Shown here: positions 26,112 to 32,533 of the stretch, one piece after another | Numbering within the stretch: the stretch's first letter is position 1 | Layout: the number at the start of each line of letters is the position of its first letter | Source: Psychromonas aquimarina ATCC BAA-1526 | Lineage (GTDB): Bacteria > Pseudomonadota > Gammaproteobacteria > Enterobacterales > Psychromonadaceae | Assembly: GCF_000428725.1 (NCBI RefSeq) | Contig: NZ_AUAM01000046.1 | Span: forward strand, 1 to 32,533 | DNA length: 32,533 nucleotides | Direction of reading: 5' to 3' | Position numbers and translations under genes: made by a program | The notes under the pieces: model-generated | The model's input: the letters and a program-made list of their open reading frames with translations, nothing else | Database searches by the model: none | What the model was told of the DNA's origin: nothing

Positions 26112-27611
26112 TTAAGCTTCCTTATTGGTTTTAGTTATTACGCTGTCAAAGCTGCTGGATTTATTAATTACAAGCGCAACGATTAACATCAGCGCAATCA
26201 GTCCCCAGCCAAGCATAAGTAAATCAGACTGGGCATAACCGCCGTAACCTTCTGTTAATGCGGTGACAATGTTCGTGCCTAAAATCACAAGTAAAAATGC
26301 CGGGCTGATGAAACGCAGACAGATTTCAAACCATTTACCGATAGTGAACTCAGATACGCTGTTTACATGTTTATGGATACCGGTCAGTTTCACCAGCCAC
26401 CCCATAATAAATAACTCCACAACACAGCTGGCTAATAGTGCAATGTTGTTAATAAAGTAATCCACTAAATCAAGCAGTAATAAACCGCCGTTGGTTGCAA
26501 AAGACATAGATACAACAAAACCAACACCACAGACAATGGAAGCGGCTTTTTTACGAGACCAGTTTAATTTATCCATAAAGGCAGAAGTTACTGCTTCGAT
26601 AATTGATATATGCGAACTTAATCCTGCAATTACTAACGCGAAGAAAAATACCGGCCCTAAAATAGACGGTGCAGGCAGTAAGTTAATAGCTGCAGGAATG
26701 GTCACAAATGCAAGGCCGACACCGGCACTGACTACTTCCGTAAGAGGTTTAGCCTGTTCATGTGCCATATTACCTAGAATTGAGAAAATCAGGATACCGG
26801 CAACAATAGAGAAACCACAGTTAATTAATACTGTCATAAAGGCATTATTATTAACGTCTGATTTTTCAGGCAGGTAGCTTGAATAAGCCAGCATAATGGC
26901 AAAACCGACACTTAAGGTGAAAAATATCTGCCCGTAAGCAGCAGACCAGACTTTCGGATCAGTGATTTTACTGAAGTCCGGCTGGAAAAGATAATTCAGA
27001 CCGTCTAAAGCGCCCGGTAGAAAAACCATACGCGCAATTAATGCAACAACCATTAAAAACAGTAAAGGCATCATAATTTTACTGGCACGCTCAATACCTG
27101 CTTTTATACCGCCGAAAATTGCTGTAAAGGTGATCGCCCAGGCAATAAGCATTGGAACAGCAATATGCCACTGTACAGCACCTAATTTACTTGGTGAGTT
27201 ATCACTGCCGAGCTTCAGGTATTCACCGAAGAAGTAAGCGTTTGTGTCTGTTCCCCAGCTTTGTGTGAAAGACATACTGAAATATGAAATTGCCCAGCCG
27301 ATAACTGCAACGTAATAAACGGCAATAACAGCAGCAACAAAAACCTGGAACCAGCCAAGCCACTCATATTTTTTGCTTAGTCTTGCAAATGTACGCGGTG
27401 CGGCGCCTCTGTATTTATGGCCCATACCGAATTCCATGATCATAAACGGAATACCGGCGGTTAACATAGCAAACAGGTAAGGGATGAAAAACGCCCCTCC
27501 GCCGTTTTCATAAGCCATATACGGAAAACGCCAAATATTACCTAACCCGATTGCAGATCCTACGGCTGCCAGGATAAACCCTGCTCGGGATCCCCATTGT
27601 TCTCGTTTCAT
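26112..27611 (-). CDS. Sodium-dependent transporter, neurotransmitter:sodium symporter family
   Basis: A 499-residue inner-membrane amino-acid importer driven by Na+. It begins with the family signature REQWGSRAGFILAAVGSAIG and LGNIWRFPYMAYENGGGAFF (TM1, Na+ and substrate site). It has 11-12 membrane segments with the LeuT inverted-repeat fold, and FFFALVIAGLSSHISIIEAV corresponds to TM8. The substrate cannot be read from sequence, but the coupled small subunit points to the methionine/alanine type. A Na+-driven porter fits the Na+-cycling antiporter in this window. Confidence 0.93.
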   Translation of the reverse strand: MKREQWGSRAGFILAAVGSAIGLGNIWRFPYMAYENGGGAFFIPYLFAMLTAGIPFMIMEFGMGHKYRGAAPRTFARLSKKYEWLGWFQVFVAAVIAVYYVAVIGWAISYFSMSFTQSWGTDTNAYFFGEYLKLGSDNSPSKLGAVQWHIAVPMLIAWAITFTAIFGGIKAGIERASKIMMPLLFLMVVALIARMVFLPGALDGLNYLFQPDFSKITDPKVWSAAYGQIFFTLSVGFAIMLAYSSYLPEKSDVNNNAFMTVLINCGFSIVAGILIFSILGNMAHEQAKPLTEVVSAGVGLAFVTIPAAINLLPAPSILGPVFFFALVIAGLSSHISIIEAVTSAFMDKLNWSRKKAASIVCGVGFVVSMSFATNGGLLLLDLVDYFINNIALLASCVVELFIMGWLVKLTGIHKHVNSVSEFTIGKWFEICLRFISPAFLLVILGTNIVTALTEGYGGYAQSDLLMLGWGLIALMLIVALVINKSSSFDSVITKTNKEA

Positions 27612-28006
27612 AAAAAATTCCCTAAGTAAATCATCCTTGATAATTAGCCTATGCTAACCATTGATCGTAGTGTACTTAAGCTCTCTGGAGCTAAGCTTAA
27701 GTGCAGACTACCTATTTGAGCCGCTTAAGGCAATAGGTGTGTTTTGTGAATAATGCATAAAAATACGTGGTTGCGGTATTTTGTGTTGCTAAGTTGTCGC
27801 TATGCGGGGGGAATCTCGCGCCTTTTGCGGTTTTTATGTTATTTTATTAAGTTGTAACTTTTTTGTTAAAAAAGACTGTAGGTGACGAAAGCGGGCGGAA
27901 TAACGGTTTATTTTATGTACAATCATTATGCGCCAGGCGTTTTTACAATATTCAGCAATTCCATTATCCTTATACTCGTTATCAATTCAATTTTTCGGAA
28001 AAACTG
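27612..28006. other. 395-bp gene-free divergent region between the NSS operon and mazG
   Basis: It contains the promoters for both directions, though I cannot place them with confidence. CTTAAGC with GCTTAAG (27675-27701) forms a small palindromic hairpin in the NSS leader. The mazG reading frame extends upstream to 27863, but this part does not resemble MazG and is taken as leader. Confidence 0.4.
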
Positions 28007-28840
28007 ATGAGCCAAAACAGCATTGAGCAGTTATTAAATATTATGAAGCAGTTAAGGGATCCTGAAAGTGGATGTCCCTGGGATACTAAGCAGACCTTTG
28101 CTTCGATTGTGCCGCATACCATTGAAGAGGTTTATGAAGTCGCGGATGCGATTGAGCAGCAGGATTATAAGGAACTGCAGGGCGAACTGGGGGATCTGTT
28201 ATTTCAGGTGGTGTTTTATGCGCAGATGGCAAAAGAACAAAATCTATTTGAGTTTGACGATATTACTGCAACCCTGAATGAAAAGCTGATACGCCGTCAT
28301 CCGCATGTTTTTTCTGGTAAAGAATTTGCCGATGAACAGGCTGTTCATGCTAACTGGGAAGCTGAAAAAGAGAAAGAGCGCGCTTTAAAAGCTCAAGCCG
28401 CGGATAAAGATGACAGTGTTCTGGATAATATTCCCCTGGCAATCCCGGCATTAAGCCGTGCTTATAAAATTCAGAAACGCTGTGCTAATGTCGGTTTTGA
28501 CTGGAAGAAGCTTGCTCCTGTGATTGATAAAATCAAAGAAGAGCTTGATGAGGTATTAGTGGAAGTTAAGCGTGATGATTTAACTGAGCAGCAGAAGCAG
28601 CTTCGCATTGAAGATGAGCTGGGGGATCTGTTGTTTGCTAATGTCAATTTAGTACGTCATCTGAAATGTAATCCTGAACAGGTGCTGCGCCAGGCTAACC
28701 ATAAATTTGAAACACGCTTTCGTTTAGTAGAGCTTGAAGTTTTTAAACAGGGCAGGCTGATGAGTGACTGCTCCTTAGAAGAGTTAGAAGATATCTGGGT
28801 AAAAGTTAAAGATAGACTTAACAGTGATGCTGCTTATTAG
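28007..28840 (+). CDS. mazG: Nucleoside triphosphate pyrophosphohydrolase MazG
   Basis: MazG hydrolyses (d)NTPs to monophosphates and lowers ppGpp levels in E. coli. The 277 residues hold two MazG helical domains. The first has GCPWDTKQTF and EEVYEVADAI...ELGDLLFQVVF, and the second EELDEVLVEV...EDELGDLLFANVN. These are the EExxE/ExxD metal-binding motifs of the family. I chose ATG 28007 (MSQNSIEQLLNIM) over the upstream frame start at 27863, because the extra 48 residues match nothing and a CGGA ribosome site precedes 28007. The order mazG-pyrG-eno is conserved in gammaproteobacteria; relA, which usually comes before, is absent. Confidence 0.95.
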   Translation: MSQNSIEQLLNIMKQLRDPESGCPWDTKQTFASIVPHTIEEVYEVADAIEQQDYKELQGELGDLLFQVVFYAQMAKEQNLFEFDDITATLNEKLIRRHPHVFSGKEFADEQAVHANWEAEKEKERALKAQAADKDDSVLDNIPLAIPALSRAYKIQKRCANVGFDWKKLAPVIDKIKEELDEVLVEVKRDDLTEQQKQLRIEDELGDLLFANVNLVRHLKCNPEQVLRQANHKFETRFRLVELEVFKQGRLMSDCSLEELEDIWVKVKDRLNSDAAY

Positions 28841-30810
<1,970 letters not shown>

Positions 30811-30826
30811 TTTTTATTGACCCTAT

Positions 30827-32219
<1,393 letters not shown>

Positions 32220-32248
32220 TATTACTGAGTTTTAAACGATAAGATTTG

Positions 32249-32274
32249 AAACGCTTCTTCGGAAGCGTTTTTTT
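32249..32274 (+). terminator. Rho-independent terminator of eno
   Basis: AAACGCTTC/GAAGCGTTT form a perfect 9-bp stem with a TTCG tetraloop and a run of seven T. Confidence 0.95.
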
Positions 32275-32301
32275 ATGTCTGCGGTTTATAAATATAGGTG
32301 C

Positions 32302-32403
32302 AAAGCACCATCATTCACTTCAGTCTTAAAGAAGTTAAAGGTCAGTAATCACTGATTTTTAAATATTAAGATTTTAAATCCTCACTCCGGTGGGGATTTT
32401 TTT
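32302..32403 (+). repeat. Degenerate second copy of the eno 3' end with its own terminator
   Basis: The 27 bases at 32323-32349 are identical to the last 27 bases at the eno stop (32194-32220). Looser similarity extends left to AAAGCACC (32302) and right through ACTGA(T/G)TTTTAAA into a second Rho-independent terminator. The copy still spells out the C-terminal residues LKEVKGQ and a stop, but has no open frame upstream. Confidence 0.85.
32376..32403 (+). terminator. Second Rho-independent terminator, downstream of the eno 3' repeat
   Basis: AAATCCTCAC and GTGGGGATTT form a 10-bp stem (one G-T pair) with a TCCG loop and a T run. It occupies the position matching the eno terminator in the repeat but has a diverged stem with compensating changes, so both were selected or inherited as functional terminators. 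Confidence 0.85.
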
Positions 32404-32405
32404 GG

Positions 32406-32533
32406 CTATGTCTTAGTTAGCTGTTGCGACACTCGTCCAACAGCCTCAAATAAACAAATCTCAGGTGTTATTTCCGTACGATAACGTTCTAACATTCGAC
32501 GCCAACCCAAGTAATTCCCCAAATACTTTGTTG
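32406..32533 (-). CDS. C-terminal end of a probable transposase (partial)
   Basis: On the minus strand a frame is open from the right edge to TAG at 32406-32408, giving 42 residues: KYLGNYLGWRRMLERYRTE and then ITPEICLFEAVGRVSQQLTK. The basic, aromatic-rich pattern resembles the C-terminal end of an insertion-sequence transposase, but I cannot assign the family from this fragment. It ends 2 bp from the second terminator and no terminal inverted repeat is visible inside the window. It could instead be an ordinary gene end. Confidence 0.45.
   Translation of the reverse strand, partial: TKYLGNYLGWRRMLERYRTEITPEICLFEAVGRVSQQLTKT

Noticed and set aside
27863-28006. N-terminal extension of mazG by 48 residues
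   Set aside because: The extension does not resemble MazG, and ATG 28007 has a ribosome site and aligns with family starts.

Overview
The window looks like a chromosome segment of a marine, probably cold-adapted gammaproteobacterium. A Psychromonas-like or related Alteromonadales/Vibrionales genome fits best by protein style, but this is inferred from recognised protein families, not from a database match. The evidence is the conserved block lepA-lepB-rnc-era-recO-pdxJ, the mazG-pyrG-eno block, GreB, oligopeptidase B, BluB, a GH18 chitinase and a moderately AT-rich base composition. No rRNA, tRNA or CRISPR array was seen.

Layout. 1-420: tail of an unidentified gene, then a 266-bp MITE-like element with perfect 18-bp terminal inverted repeats lying 6 bp from the greB stop codon. 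417-4120: greB, a YbaY-type lipoprotein, alanine dehydrogenase, a small Cys-cluster protein and a TPR-like protein. 4333-7183: bluB and ptrB. 7206-11142: a small lipoprotein, an outer-membrane beta-barrel protein, a LysR regulator and a periplasmic metallo-beta-lactamase-fold alkylsulfatase-like enzyme. 11384-14439: a CPA1 Na+/H+ antiporter with a C-terminal cyclic-nucleotide-binding domain, and a membrane-anchored RRM protein. 15078-21292: the translation, secretion and RNA-processing core lepA, lepB-rnc-era, recO, pdxJ. 21362-25079: CsdA-type cysteine desulfurase and, convergent to it, a modular chitinase. 25630-27611: a decayed chemoreceptor remnant, then an NSS amino-acid transporter with a 33-residue small subunit. 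28007-32219: mazG, pyrG, eno. The right end holds a second degenerate eno 3' end and the C-terminus of a probable transposase.

How the genes work together. The strongest candidate system is at 7206-11270. The beta-barrel gene and the alkylsulfatase-like gene lie on either side of a lysR gene, and each is preceded by the same 75-bp promoter/operator (about 79 percent identical, ungapped) at nearly the same distance from its start codon. This suggests a LysR-controlled regulon linking an outer-membrane protein, a small lipoprotein and a secreted hydrolase. The hydrolase departs from the canonical HxHxDH motif (HHHPDQ).

A second theme is scars of partial gene duplication. The first 82 bp of recO are repeated 149 bp upstream as a separate 52-codon reading frame that overlaps the true recO start. 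The last 27 bp of eno, with a second terminator, are repeated about 129 bp downstream. Both look like footprints of illegitimate or homeologous recombination at gene ends.
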